Below are positions 33,965-42,844 of a stretch of DNA of 64,000 bases, in pieces. Both the position numbers and the translations under genes were made by a program. This DNA is from Paractinoplanes toevensis (GTDB lineage Bacteria; Actinomycetota; Actinomycetes; Mycobacteriales; Micromonosporaceae). The notes under the pieces were generated by a model. The model was given only the letters and a program-made list of their open reading frames with translations, did no database searches and was not told the DNA's origin. The DNA is taken from the NCBI RefSeq assembly GCF_018332695.1, contig NZ_BOQN01000014.1, positions 1 through 64,000 of the forward strand, written 5' to 3'. Numbering within the stretch: the first letter of the stretch is position 1; each line of letters begins with the position of its first letter.

Positions 33965-35257
33965 GTGCAGAAGTCGTACCGAATTCATCCGGCCTGGTTC
34001 GTCGCCGTGATCGCCTTTGTCGCCCTGGTCGGCGCGGCGGGTTTCCGCGCCACCCCGTCCGTCATGATCCGCCCGTTGCACGACGAGTTCGGCTGGTCGC
34101 TCGGCACGATCTCGGCCGCCGTCTCGGTGAACCTGCTGCTCTACGGCCTGACCGCTCCGTTCGCGGCCGCGCTGATGGAGAAGTTCGGCATCCGCCGGGT
34201 GATCATGGCGGCGCTCGTGCTGGTGTCGGCCGGCTCCGGCCTGACCGTCTTCATGCACTCCAGCTGGCAGCTCATCCTCTGCTGGGGGGTGCTGGTCGGG
34301 CTCGGCACCGGCTCGATGGCGCTCGGCTTCGTGGCCGTCATCACCAACCGCTGGTTCGTCAAGCACCGCGGCCTGGTCACCGGCGTGCTCACGGCCGGCG
34401 GCGCGGCCGGCAACCTGGTCTTCCTGCCGGTCCTGGCCCGGCTCACCGAGAGCCAGGGCTGGCGGGTCGCGGCGCTGACCGTGTCCGGGGTGGCGCTGCT
34501 AGTCGTGCCCCTGGTCTGGTGGCGCCTGCGCGACCACCCGGCCGAGCTGGGCCTCGGCGCCTTCGGCGGCGAGTATGAGGAACCGAAGCCGATCGCCCCG
34601 GCCGGCGCCGCCCGCACCGCGTTGCGCGCGCTCGGGCAGGCCGCGAAGACCCGGCCGTTCTGGCTGCTCGCGGGTGGCTTCGCGATCTGCGGTGCCACCA
34701 CGAACGGCCTGGTCGGCACCCACTTCATCCCGGCCGCGCACGACCACGGGATGGCCGAGACCACCGCGGCCGGGCTGCTCGCCCTGGTCGGGCTGTTCGA
34801 CATCGCCGGCACGATCATCTCCGGCTGGCTCACCGACCGGGTCGACAGCCGGGTGCTGCTCGGCGTCTACTACTTCGGCCGCGGGCTGTCGCTGCTGGTC
34901 CTGCCGTCGCTGTTCGCCGCCACCGCGCACCCCAGCATCGTGGTGTTCATCCTGTTCTACGGCCTCGACTGGGTGGCCACCGTGCCGCCCACGGTCACCC
35001 TGTGCCGGGAGTACTTCGGCGCCTCCGGGCCGATCGTCTTCGGCTGGGTCTTCGCCTCGCACCAGTTCGGCGCGGCCGTCGCGGCCAGCGCCGCCGGCCT
35101 GCTCCGCGACCAGCTCGGCACCTACAACGCGGCGTGGTACGGCGCCGGGGCACTGGCGATCCTGGCCAGCCTGCTGAGCCTGATGCTCTTCGCCGGCAAG
35201 CGGCTCAAGCCGATCGCGCCCGGCATCGGACTGGCGCCGGCGGTATCTAAAGCGTGA
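33965..35257 (+). CDS. MFS transporter
   Basis: The 430-residue protein with twelve predicted membrane segments has the MFS pattern: FRATPSVMIRPLHDEFGWSL near the first helix, and SGLTVFMHSSWQLILCWGVL followed by GLGTGSMALGFVAVITNRWF, with the characteristic RGLVTGVLTAGGAAG. Similar oxalate/formate-antiporter-like (OxlT) members carry small carboxylates, but the substrate is unknown. A GTG start with an AGGATCGAG Shine-Dalgarno sequence is used. The divergent AraC-type regulator may control it. Confidence 0.9.
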   Translation: MQKSYRIHPAWFVAVIAFVALVGAAGFRATPSVMIRPLHDEFGWSLGTISAAVSVNLLLYGLTAPFAAALMEKFGIRRVIMAALVLVSAGSGLTVFMHSSWQLILCWGVLVGLGTGSMALGFVAVITNRWFVKHRGLVTGVLTAGGAAGNLVFLPVLARLTESQGWRVAALTVSGVALLVVPLVWWRLRDHPAELGLGAFGGEYEEPKPIAPAGAARTALRALGQAAKTRPFWLLAGGFAICGATTNGLVGTHFIPAAHDHGMAETTAAGLLALVGLFDIAGTIISGWLTDRVDSRVLLGVYYFGRGLSLLVLPSLFAATAHPSIVVFILFYGLDWVATVPPTVTLCREYFGASGPIVFGWVFASHQFGAAVAASAAGLLRDQLGTYNAAWYGAGALAILASLLSLMLFAGKRLKPIAPGIGLAPAVSKA

Positions 35258-35564
35258 CTTCGACGACCTCGAGCAGGCCGCTCAGCATGAGAATCTGGTG
35301 AACGGTGCGATTCGGGTGGGCCAGCCGGAATCGGATGCCGGCGTCCCGGGCGCGCTGAAATCCGAAGATCAGCGCGCCGAGGCCGGTCGAGTCGATGAAG
35401 GTGAGCTCCCGCAGGTCGACCACGATCTGCCGAGGTCGGACGGCCAGTGCCTCCTCCAGAGCCACCCGAACCTGGTCCACGGTGAGCACGTCGACCTCGC
35501 CCTGGAGGGCCACGGTGGTGGTCTCCGCGTCACGGTCGAGATTCGTCACGATCTCGTCAGGCAA
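35247..35564 (-). CDS. STAS-domain anti-anti-sigma factor
   Basis: This 105-residue STAS domain has ALQGEVDVLTVDQVRVALEE and the phosphorylatable Ser in VDLRELTFIDSTGLGALIFG, as in SpoIIAA/RsbV. The Ser would be phosphorylated by an anti-sigma kinase and dephosphorylated by a SpoIIE-type phosphatase. TTG start with AAGGA six bases upstream. It overlaps the MFS stop by 11 bases and is divergent from the TPR gene with 73 bases between the starts. The cognate kinase is not visible in this window. Confidence 0.92.
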   Translation of the reverse strand: MPDEIVTNLDRDAETTTVALQGEVDVLTVDQVRVALEEALAVRPRQIVVDLRELTFIDSTGLGALIFGFQRARDAGIRFRLAHPNRTVHQILMLSGLLEVVEVTL

Positions 35565-35637
35565 CGGGTCCTTCTTCCACAGTCGTCATGGTTCCACGTA
35601 CGGTAATCGGCATCACCAAACACGTGAGGAGCGTGGT

Positions 35638-38061
35638 GTGCCGATCCTGGGCGGTCTGCCGCCGCGTAACCCCCGTTTCGTGGGTCGCGAGGATCTGCTG
35701 GCCCGATTGCGGGGCCGGCTGGCGACCGGACCTGTCGTCCTGCTGCCCGGTGAGGAACACCCACTGGGCGGCACTGGACGTACCCAATTGGCGGTGGAAT
35801 ATGTCTACCGCTACGCCGAAACGTACGATCTGGTGTGGTGGATCCCCGCGGAGCAGTCCGCGGGCACCCGGTCCGCGCTGATCGGCCTGGCCCAGCGCCT
35901 CGGCCTGGCCGAGACCGGCGACATGAACCGCACGCTGGCCGCGGTGCGCGACGCGCTGAGCCGGGGCGAGCCGTTCCGGAACTGGCTGGTGGTCTTCGAG
36001 GACGCCAACCGGCCCGAGGAGATCAAGTCTTATCTGCCCTCCGGGGCCGGGCACGTGCTGATCACCAGCCGCAACCCGCGCTGGCCGGCCGAGGTGGCGC
36101 AGTCGGTGCCGGTCGGCGTGTTCGACCGCGCGGACAGCATCGATCTGCTCAAACGGCGTACCCCCGATCTGGCCGTCGCCGACGCCGAGCGGCTGGCGGA
36201 CCGCCTCGCCGATGTCCCGATGGCCCTGGAACTCTCCGCCGCGGTCCGCGCGGCGACCGGCTGGCCGGTCGCCGACTACCTGGAGCGGTACGACGTTCTC
36301 GCCGAGGAGCTGGCCTTCCCCAGCCCGATCCGGGTGTCCTGGGGACTGGCCGCCGACGCGCTGCGCGAGCACGCCCCGGCCGCCTACCGACTGCTCGAAC
36401 TCTGCGCCTTCCTGGGCAGCGCGCCGGTCTCGTGGCGGTTGCTCTGGGGTGCCCGGATGCTGCCGCTGCCGGCCGACCTGGCCGCCACGGTCGGCATCGA
36501 GCGGCGGCTCAAGACCGCGCTGCGCCTGATCGGGCGGTACGGCCTGGCCGAGCTCGACCCGCCCGGCGAGCACCTGATCGTGCACCCGCTGGTGCGCGGC
36601 ATGCTCGGCCAGGGCCTCAGCTCCGAGCAGCACGGCACCCTGCTGGCCACGGTCCGGGGCATGCTGGCCGCGGCCGACCCCGGCGACCCGGACGACCCGA
36701 CCGGCCACCCGCGGTACGCGGAGCTGACCCCGCACCTGATCCACTCGGACGTGCTCGGCGCCGGCACCGAGGAGATTCGCCAACTGGTGATCAACGCGGT
36801 CCGCTACCACTACGCCGGCGGCGACTACGACTCCAGCCGCGCCCTCGCCGCCGCCGCGGTGGCCCGCTGGCGGGAGACCCTCGGCGAGCACGACGAGCAG
36901 ACCCTGCTGGCCTCGTTCCACCTGGCCAACGCGCTGCGGGCGGTGGGCCGCACGGCCGAGGCGCGGGTGCTCAACGAGCAGACCCTGCGGGCCCAGCGCG
37001 AGGTGCTGGGCGGCGACGACGAGACCACCCTGGCCACCGCCAACAGCGTCGGCGCCGACCTGCGCATCCGTGGCCACTTCGAGCAGGCCCGCCAGCTCGA
37101 CGGCGACAACCTGGTGCGCTACCGGCGGCTGTTCGGCGAGGGCTTCCCGACCGCGCTGCGCTGCGCCAACAACCTCGCCGCCGACCTGCGCCTGCTCGGC
37201 GACTTCCGCGGCGCCCGCACGATCGACGACCAGACCCTGCGGCAACGCCAGGCGATCCTCGCCGACGGCCACCCGGAGATCCTGTCGTCCCGGGCCGGGC
37301 TCGCGTTCGACCTGTTCGGCCTGGGCGACTACGCCGGCGCCACCGAGACGCTGGCCGCCGTGCGCGGCGACGCGGTGCCCGACGATCACCCGTTCGCGCT
37401 GTGGGCGAGCCGGGTCGCGGCCATGGCGGCCCGCCGGCGCGGGCTGGCCGACGGGCTCGGCCTCGCCGAGACCACCGCGACGCTGACCCGCCGCCGCTTC
37501 GGCGACCTGCACGTGGAGACGCTCGCCGCGGTGGTGACGCTGGCCAACGCGGCCCGGGCCGGCGGTGACCTCGACCGGGCCCACGAGCTGCTCGAACGCG
37601 CGGTGATCCGCTATCACTCGGTGCTCGGCGACGATCATCCGTTCACGCTGACCGCCTCGGCCGGGCTGGCCGGGGTGGTGCGGGCGACCGGCCGGCACGC
37701 CGAGGCCCGCCGGATCGACCAAGAGGCCCTCGGCGGCCTGCGGCGCAGTGTCGGCTCCGACCATCCGTTCACGCTGGCCTGCGCCAACGGCTATGCGACC
37801 GACCTGTTCGGGCTGGGCGAGCGGCAGGAGGCACAGCAGATCGCCGCGGACACCTGGCAGCGGTCCCAGCTGGTCCGTGGGGCCGAGCATCCCGACACGC
37901 TGGCCTGCGGCTGGAACGCGGTGCTGGACGGCGGCGACGAGGAGGCCCGGCACCAGGCGACGGTGGCGCTGGTCAAGGCCTACGGCGAGGGGCACCCGAC
38001 GCTGGCCCGGGTCGCGGCCGGCGAGCGCCTGGAGACCGACGTGGACCTCCCGCCGCTATAG
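35638..38061 (+). CDS. FxsT-like NTPase/TPR protein of FxSxx-COOH system
   Basis: The 807-residue protein starts PILGGLPPRNPRFVGREDLL (STAND-like NTPase entry). A degenerate Walker A, GGTGRTQLAVEYVYRY at residues 44-59, has Arg replacing the usual Lys. VVFEDANRPEEIKSYLP, HVLITSRNP and ALELSAAVRAATGWPVADYL follow. Residues about 390-800 are tandem TPR units (for example ETLGEHDEQTLLASFHLANA, then LRAVGRTAEARVLNEQTL). This is the plan of FxSxx-COOH-system TPR proteins, which accompany cyclophane or hydroxylated peptide clusters. GTG 35638 has GAGGAG seven bases upstream. The HExxH and precursor genes are convergent. Confidence 0.85.
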   Translation: MPILGGLPPRNPRFVGREDLLARLRGRLATGPVVLLPGEEHPLGGTGRTQLAVEYVYRYAETYDLVWWIPAEQSAGTRSALIGLAQRLGLAETGDMNRTLAAVRDALSRGEPFRNWLVVFEDANRPEEIKSYLPSGAGHVLITSRNPRWPAEVAQSVPVGVFDRADSIDLLKRRTPDLAVADAERLADRLADVPMALELSAAVRAATGWPVADYLERYDVLAEELAFPSPIRVSWGLAADALREHAPAAYRLLELCAFLGSAPVSWRLLWGARMLPLPADLAATVGIERRLKTALRLIGRYGLAELDPPGEHLIVHPLVRGMLGQGLSSEQHGTLLATVRGMLAAADPGDPDDPTGHPRYAELTPHLIHSDVLGAGTEEIRQLVINAVRYHYAGGDYDSSRALAAAAVARWRETLGEHDEQTLLASFHLANALRAVGRTAEARVLNEQTLRAQREVLGGDDETTLATANSVGADLRIRGHFEQARQLDGDNLVRYRRLFGEGFPTALRCANNLAADLRLLGDFRGARTIDDQTLRQRQAILADGHPEILSSRAGLAFDLFGLGDYAGATETLAAVRGDAVPDDHPFALWASRVAAMAARRRGLADGLGLAETTATLTRRRFGDLHVETLAAVVTLANAARAGGDLDRAHELLERAVIRYHSVLGDDHPFTLTASAGLAGVVRATGRHAEARRIDQEALGGLRRSVGSDHPFTLACANGYATDLFGLGERQEAQQIAADTWQRSQLVRGAEHPDTLACGWNAVLDGGDEEARHQATVALVKAYGEGHPTLARVAAGERLETDVDLPPL

Positions 38062-38079
38062 CCGCCGGGACGTTCGCGG

Positions 38080-39654
38080 TCAGGCGCGGGAGGGCATGAG
38101 GGATCGACTCAGCCACTCGGTCACGGTGTCCAGTCCTGCTTCGTCCGCCGAGAGCCACACGGCTCGGACGAGTTCGGGCTGCTCGTACAAGGCCCGATGC
38201 GGCGCGACCACGGCGAGCCCGGCCCAACGATCAAGATCCCCAGGCCCAACCCCCAAGTCTTCGACGTACGCGGCGTAAGCCGTCCCTGCCTCTCCGTCCA
38301 GGTAGGCGTCATCCCCAGGCCGTAGGCCGCTTCCGGCCCGGCCCGGGTGGTCACCGTCGCGCAGTAACCGGTGCACGAGCGCGAGCCGCACGCTGTTCTC
38401 CAGGCGGCGTCCGTCATACCGCCGGAGTTGCGCCTCGGGCACGGCGGGTGCGGGCTCACCGCGCCGCCAGGCCGCAACCAGCTCGGCCACCACGTCATCG
38501 GGGACGGCGAGATTGCGCAGCCGCCACCGGGCCCGATGCTCGGCGTTGGCCCCGTCGGCCAGCCGGGCCACCCGCGAGTCGACGGCGTCTCCCTGCCACC
38601 CACCCACCTCGTCGTGCATGACCTGCACGAACCGCTCGCCGGCCAGTGTCAGGTGCCCGCTGGCCAGCAGCGTCTCGGCCGCCCCGGCCACGGCGGCCCG
38701 CCAGCGGGCGAACTCGAATTCGGCAAGGCGCCCCCCAAGCCCCGCCGGCCCAGCACTTCCCGTCGCCGTCCCGCGCGGTCCCGCCTCATGGAGTGCGGGC
38801 GGCTCGGCGACGGGAAGGTGGGCAAGAGAATTGTCGGTCGGGGCCGAGCGGGGTGTCAGGGCCGTTCGGCCCTGTCGCTGGGCCGGGATCCGGACCGCGG
38901 CCTCGGTGCGCCAGAAGCGGGTCACCGACTGGTAGGCGTAGGCGCCGTGCAGCAGGCCGGCGAGCGGGCGCGGGTCCTCCCGCCACGGCGAGCACACCCT
39001 CGGCCCACCCGGGTCGACCAGGTCGAACAGGGTGTTCGTGGCGTTCAGCAGGCTGTGCTGGCACTCGTGCAGGAGGCCGACCGCGAACGCGCGCGGATCA
39101 CCCGGGGTGGAGATGGCCACCGCGCCGAAGGCGTGGGCCGAGGTGGCGCTCAGACCGCCGGAACCCGGATCGGCCTCCACCGGGACGATCACCGACAGCA
39201 CCGCGGCCAGGATCTCGGCGGCCGGGCGGTGCCGGGTGGTCAGCAGACGCCACCCGGCGGTGAGCAGTTCCCGCCAGGTGGCCACCTGGTCCGGTGTCAG
39301 CTGTCGGGAAGGCGTCAGCCCCAGCCGGGAGCGGAGCGGGTCGGTGTCCTCGAGGCGCACCCGCAGGGTCAGTCCGGCGTGGGTGATGCTCAGGTCGTGC
39401 CGGGCGGCGACGCGGGGCGGCGGGGGAGCGGTGCCCGCCCGCAGCGCGGCCAGCGTCACCGACGTGTGCAGCGCGGCCATCGGGTCGTACCGCTCGATCG
39501 GCTCGGGAATCGGGCCGCCCAGCCGGCGGATCTCGCCGAGCAGGAGGAGGTGGCGGCTGGCCTGCGCCCGGCGCAGGACGCCGACGGTGTCCGCGGACGG
39601 GCGACCGGCCGCCAGTTCGGCGAAGGCCCGGTCGGTCAGCCGAAAGGACTTCAA
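38080..39654 (-). CDS. HExxH-type (2OG-dependent) peptide beta-hydroxylase homologue
   Basis: The 524-residue protein carries H196-E197-C198-Q199-H200 in FAVGLLHECQHSLLNATN, the signature of the aKG-HExxH putative peptide-modification enzymes that act on FxSxx-COOH peptides. An N-terminal helical region includes VLRRAQASRHLLLLGEIRRL. The C-terminal half has VHRLLRDGDHPG and DDAYLDGEAGTAYAAYVEDL. Family members stand alone or are fused to radical SAM proteins; here there is no SAM domain. It starts (TTG) three bases after the precursor stop, so it is co-translated. Confidence 0.85.
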   Translation of the reverse strand: MKSFRLTDRAFAELAAGRPSADTVGVLRRAQASRHLLLLGEIRRLGGPIPEPIERYDPMAALHTSVTLAALRAGTAPPPPRVAARHDLSITHAGLTLRVRLEDTDPLRSRLGLTPSRQLTPDQVATWRELLTAGWRLLTTRHRPAAEILAAVLSVIVPVEADPGSGGLSATSAHAFGAVAISTPGDPRAFAVGLLHECQHSLLNATNTLFDLVDPGGPRVCSPWREDPRPLAGLLHGAYAYQSVTRFWRTEAAVRIPAQRQGRTALTPRSAPTDNSLAHLPVAEPPALHEAGPRGTATGSAGPAGLGGRLAEFEFARWRAAVAGAAETLLASGHLTLAGERFVQVMHDEVGGWQGDAVDSRVARLADGANAEHRARWRLRNLAVPDDVVAELVAAWRRGEPAPAVPEAQLRRYDGRRLENSVRLALVHRLLRDGDHPGRAGSGLRPGDDAYLDGEAGTAYAAYVEDLGVGPGDLDRWAGLAVVAPHRALYEQPELVRAVWLSADEAGLDTVTEWLSRSLMPSRA

Positions 39655-39657
39655 CTG

Positions 39658-39843
39658 TTACAACGCTGAGTTGAAGCCGGCGATCGGCTCGCCGGGGTCG
39701 GTCTGCTCGTCGGAGAGCCGGCGCAACGCGTGGGCCAGCGCGGAGTCACCCTCCTGGGCGGCCAGCTCGTCGAGAGACATGCCGGAGACGTCGACCATCG
39801 GCGATCGCCATTCGTCGGCGCCGTCCTCGGCGGTCCGGTCCAC
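39658..39843 (-). CDS. FxSxx-COOH RiPP precursor peptide
   Basis: The 61-residue precursor has the leader motif MVDVSGMSLDELAAQ, then DSALAHALRRL, typical of this peptide class, and ends GFNSAL, so its last five residues (F57-N58-S59-A60-L61) fit FxSxx-COOH exactly. The Phe and Ser or Asn are likely modification sites. GTG 39843 with GAGAGAGG upstream was chosen. It is immediately upstream of the HExxH enzyme gene on the same strand, and the FxsT-like gene lies beyond. Confidence 0.85.
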   Translation of the reverse strand: MDRTAEDGADEWRSPMVDVSGMSLDELAAQEGDSALAHALRRLSDEQTDPGEPIAGFNSAL

Positions 39844-40015
39844 GACACCCTCTCTCCCCGTTGCCGGTGACAATCAATGTATTGCCTGAAGGTTACGGTG
39901 GTCGCCGGGGCGGGTGGTGCCCGGGCGTTGTACGGGCGGGTGCGGATGCCGTCGTTGCACACCCGTGATCTCATAGGACGCCACAGCCCGAAAGTCGGCA
40001 ACGGAGGACAAAACT

Positions 40016-40423
40016 GTGCCGGGTGGAACTCTCGCGGATCGGCTCGCGGCGCTCAGCGCGTCCGCGACCGGTGACGACGGCGTGGTCACGGTGACCGTGA
40101 CCGGGTCCGGTGTCGTCACCGGCCTGCGGCTCGACGACCGCGTACAGCGACTGAGCGGCGCCACGCTCTCGGACGAGATCCTGCGGACCATGCGCCGTGC
40201 CCACGTGGCGCTGGCCGAGCAGGTGGAGGCGGCGGTCGACGAAACGGTCGGGGCCGACACCGAGGCGGGCCGGCTGGTGCTCGACGCGCTCGCGCGGGCC
40301 GGTGCGGCCGACGAGCCGGCCATGCCGGTGATGCCGTTCCCCAGCTTCCAGAACGTGCCCACCCTGCCGCAGCAGTCGCCCGGCAACGGTTACGAGAGCG
40401 GAAGGGACAGTCGTGCCCGCTGA
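40016..40423 (+). CDS. YbaB/EbfC nucleoid-associated protein family
   Basis: The 135-residue protein has the YbaB fold: two strands (VVTVTVTGSGVVTGLRLDD) and helices (LRTMRRAHVALAEQVEAAVD). It is a small dimeric DNA-binding protein. The C-terminal extension (about 35 residues, Pro/Gly/Gln-rich) is disordered-looking. GTG start with GGAGG. Eleven bases overlap the next gene, so the pair is co-translated. The divergent precursor gene starts about 170 bases away. Function in this context unknown. Confidence 0.85.
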   Translation: MPGGTLADRLAALSASATGDDGVVTVTVTGSGVVTGLRLDDRVQRLSGATLSDEILRTMRRAHVALAEQVEAAVDETVGADTEAGRLVLDALARAGAADEPAMPVMPFPSFQNVPTLPQQSPGNGYESGRDSRAR

Positions 40424-40802
40424 ATTCCCCCAGCTGCCCAAGCGCGGCCCGGCTCCGGCGGTCGATCGGATGAGCAACGCCGAGCTGGCGCGGATGATCG
40501 AGGCGGAGCATCCCTATCGGGGGAAGGCACTGTTCGAGCTCTCCGACCGGATCGCCCACGACGACGACGCGGCGACCAAGGTGGCGATGCTGAGCCGGTT
40601 GACGTCCCTGCGGCAGGCGCGGCTCTTCGACCGGGTCTCGCTGGCCTGGTCGGCGATCATCGCGCTGCTGGCGGCCGAGACGGAGCACTCCCGGGCGTCG
40701 GCCTACGAGGCGTTCGGCGCGCTCGACCCGGCGGAGCAGGGGGACATGCTCGATTACCTCGAGGTGTCCGCGATCGAGGAGGCCCACCCGCGCATCGCGT
40801 GA
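40413..40802 (+). CDS. Small helical hypothetical protein
   Basis: This 129-residue soluble protein of mostly helices contains SNAELARMIEAEHPYRGKAL and FDRVSLAWSAIIALLAAETE. No motif was recognised. It is translated with the YbaB-like gene by an 11-base overlap, and may assist it. GTG start. Confidence 0.75.
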   Translation: MPAEFPQLPKRGPAPAVDRMSNAELARMIEAEHPYRGKALFELSDRIAHDDDAATKVAMLSRLTSLRQARLFDRVSLAWSAIIALLAAETEHSRASAYEAFGALDPAEQGDMLDYLEVSAIEEAHPRIA

Positions 40803-40817
40803 GCGGGCCTCACATGG

Positions 40818-41102
40818 TCAGGCTTCTACTCGGACGTCCTTGCGGAAGGCAACCCGGTCTCGTACGGCCTTGGCGTCCGGCTTGGGCTCCGGGTAGAACC
40901 AGACCGCGTCCGGAGCGGTGTGCCCGTTCGACGACAGTGTGTAGTAGGACGCCTTGCCCTTCCAGGGGCAGACGGAGTGAGTCTCGGAGGGAACCAGCAC
41001 TTCCTCGCGCACCGATGTGCGGGGGAAGTAGTAGTTGCCCTCGACAATCACGGTGTCGTCGCTCTCGGCGATAACTTCGTCGTTCCAGATGGCCTTCGGC
41101 AT
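40818..41102 (-). CDS. DUF427 domain protein
   Basis: The 94-residue single-domain protein has the DUF427 signature: WNDEVIAESDDTVIVEGNYY, then YYFPRTSVREEVLVPSETHS, VCPWKGKASYYTLSSNG, and the C-terminal PEPKPDAKAVRDRVAFRK. The family is common in actinobacteria and has no assigned biochemical activity. It is a compact beta-barrel-like fold. It is convergent with the YbaB pair. Confidence 0.92.
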   Translation of the reverse strand: MPKAIWNDEVIAESDDTVIVEGNYYFPRTSVREEVLVPSETHSVCPWKGKASYYTLSSNGHTAPDAVWFYPEPKPDAKAVRDRVAFRKDVRVEA

Positions 41103-41254
41103 ACCGTCGAACGTAGCGCGCGCCGCGCCCGACGTCCGATATGCGAACCTTAATCGCTATAGTGGGTGAAACGTGGCGATCGTCCCCCTATTGCCGCGTG
41201 AGTGTAAGAAGATCTAGAGTCGATCCGCCAGACCCCCCGACCGAGAGCGGCCCG

Positions 41255-41803
41255 GTGAACCATCTGAGCACGCTACCGAGCACCGGTGAGCAGGCCCGAC
41301 ACGCGCTGCTCCTGATCGGCGCGCCCGCCGGCGCCCGGCTCGTGGTGGACGTGCACGCGGCCATCTTCGACGGCGACCTCTCGATGGCCGACCTGGCCGG
41401 CCGGGTGCCCGGCCTGTGCGCGGCGTTGCGACCCGACCTGACCGCGGCCCCCGGCCTGCTCGCGCTGGCCGAGTGGCCGATCGAGCGGCGCATCGTCACC
41501 CCCGCGCGGCGGCAGGCCGACGAGCTGACCATGATCATCCGGGTGGCCGAGTTCGTGGCGCTCCGGCCGGGGCGGGCCGCCACCCGGTTGCTGCGGGAGC
41601 TGGCTCACCGCGTACCGGATGGGGTCGAAGCAGTTGATCTTGCTGACGCGGCGCGTGCCGCGCTGGCGTCGCCGCGGCTGGCCGCCCAGCTCGCGGCCGA
41701 GGTCCCGGCCCGGGAAGACGCGGTGGCGCGGGCCGCCGCGCTCGATCCGCGGCACCAGCTGTTCGGCCTGCCGAGCGTGCCCCACCAGCGAGGACATGGG
41801 TGA
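41255..41803 (+). CDS. Hypothetical protein, first gene of nuclease operon
   Basis: The 182-residue protein contains TGEQARHALLLIGAPAGARL, then VVDVHAAIFDGDLSMADLAG, and is helical and Ala/Arg/Leu-rich afterwards. No catalytic motif or membrane segment is seen. GTG 41255 was chosen; the longer frame upstream has leader-like composition. Its stop overlaps the nuclease start as GTGA, so its product is translated with the nuclease. I do not recognise the family. Confidence 0.75.
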   Translation: MNHLSTLPSTGEQARHALLLIGAPAGARLVVDVHAAIFDGDLSMADLAGRVPGLCAALRPDLTAAPGLLALAEWPIERRIVTPARRQADELTMIIRVAEFVALRPGRAATRLLRELAHRVPDGVEAVDLADAARAALASPRLAAQLAAEVPAREDAVARAAALDPRHQLFGLPSVPHQRGHG

Positions 41804-42825
41804 AACTGGATCGGTTACGCGGCCCGGCCAAGGCGAAACGACACAACGCGCGGACCATCGCTGCGCTGACCGGCAACCCCGGCTGCGCCCGCCGGTCGGT
41901 GCTCGACGCGGCCGGGATCGACAAGGTCAAGCTGGCCGAGCGGATCGGCTTCCCGGGCAGTTTCGGCCAGTCGCGGTTCGCGCTGGCCCGGGGAAACGCG
42001 TTCGAGGCGATGCTCAAGGCGGACGGCTGCGCGATGCTGCGCTCGGTGCTGGACGTCGGCGTCGTCGACTACCAGGACCTCGGTGAGGACGCGGACGACA
42101 CGCTGGGCGCGCGGCACGACCGGACGCGGTCACTGCTGGCGTCCTCGACCTCGGCGCTGATCGACCATCCGCTGCTGACCCTCTCGGTGGCCGGCCAGAC
42201 TGTCTTCCTCGAGCCCGACCTGATCGCCTTCCAGAGTGAGGGCCGGCTGCGGGTCGTCGAGATCAAGTCGTTCGCGGTCGTCGACGGCCAGGCCGACGCG
42301 GCCAAGGTCTCAGCCGCGGCGGTGCAGGCCGCGGTCTATGTCCTGGCCCTGCGGGAACTGCTCGGCGAGGACCGGGTCAGCCACGAGGTGGTGCTGGTCT
42401 GCCCGGAGAATTTCTCGCTAGAGCCGGTCGCCGTGATCCTGGACGTCCGCAAGCAGCTCTCCACCCTCCGTCGCCAGCTTTCCCGCCTGTCCTCGGTGTC
42501 GTCGCTGGTAGAGGCCCTGCCGGAGTCGGTTTCGTTCGACGTGACCCTGCCGGTTTCGTCACTTCTCGCGTCCCTCGCCGAGGTCTCGGCTCGTTACGTG
42601 CCTGAATGTCTCTCGGCTTGCGAAATGTCGGTTTATTGCCGGGACGAGGCGGCCGGGTCGACCGCGGCGCTCGGCCGGTCGGTGCGGGAATCGCTCGGCG
42701 GGGTCGAGACGGTCTCGCTGGCGCTCGACCTATCGACCGGGGCGGCTTCGCCGACCCCTGAGCAGGAGGAGGCGGCGGCGTTGCTGCGCGCCGCGGCCCG
42801 CCTGCGCGAGGAGGCCCTTTCTTGA
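41800..42825 (+). CDS. RecB/Cas4-like nuclease with four-Cys cluster
   Basis: In this 341-residue protein a PD-(D/E)XK core has FLEPDLIAF with D140 and RVVEIKSFAV with E154-x-K156, then the helix KVSAAAVQAAVYVLALRE. A cysteine at residue 29 (TGNPGCARRS) and three near the C-terminus (C270, C274, C280, in VPECLSACEMSVYC) match the split cluster of Cas4/AddB-type nucleases that bind an iron-sulfur centre. RGNAFEAMLK resembles their Gly-His/Glu helix. It is probably a DNA exonuclease. It is the second gene of a three-gene operon without cas1, cas2 or a CRISPR. Confidence 0.88.
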   Translation: MKLDRLRGPAKAKRHNARTIAALTGNPGCARRSVLDAAGIDKVKLAERIGFPGSFGQSRFALARGNAFEAMLKADGCAMLRSVLDVGVVDYQDLGEDADDTLGARHDRTRSLLASSTSALIDHPLLTLSVAGQTVFLEPDLIAFQSEGRLRVVEIKSFAVVDGQADAAKVSAAAVQAAVYVLALRELLGEDRVSHEVVLVCPENFSLEPVAVILDVRKQLSTLRRQLSRLSSVSSLVEALPESVSFDVTLPVSSLLASLAEVSARYVPECLSACEMSVYCRDEAAGSTAALGRSVRESLGGVETVSLALDLSTGAASPTPEQEEAAALLRAAARLREEALS

Positions 42826-42844
42826 GTACGCCCCTCTTCACCGG

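Noticed and set aside
41800..42825. Cas4 of a CRISPR system
   Set aside because: No cas1, cas2, effector genes or repeat array occur anywhere in the window.
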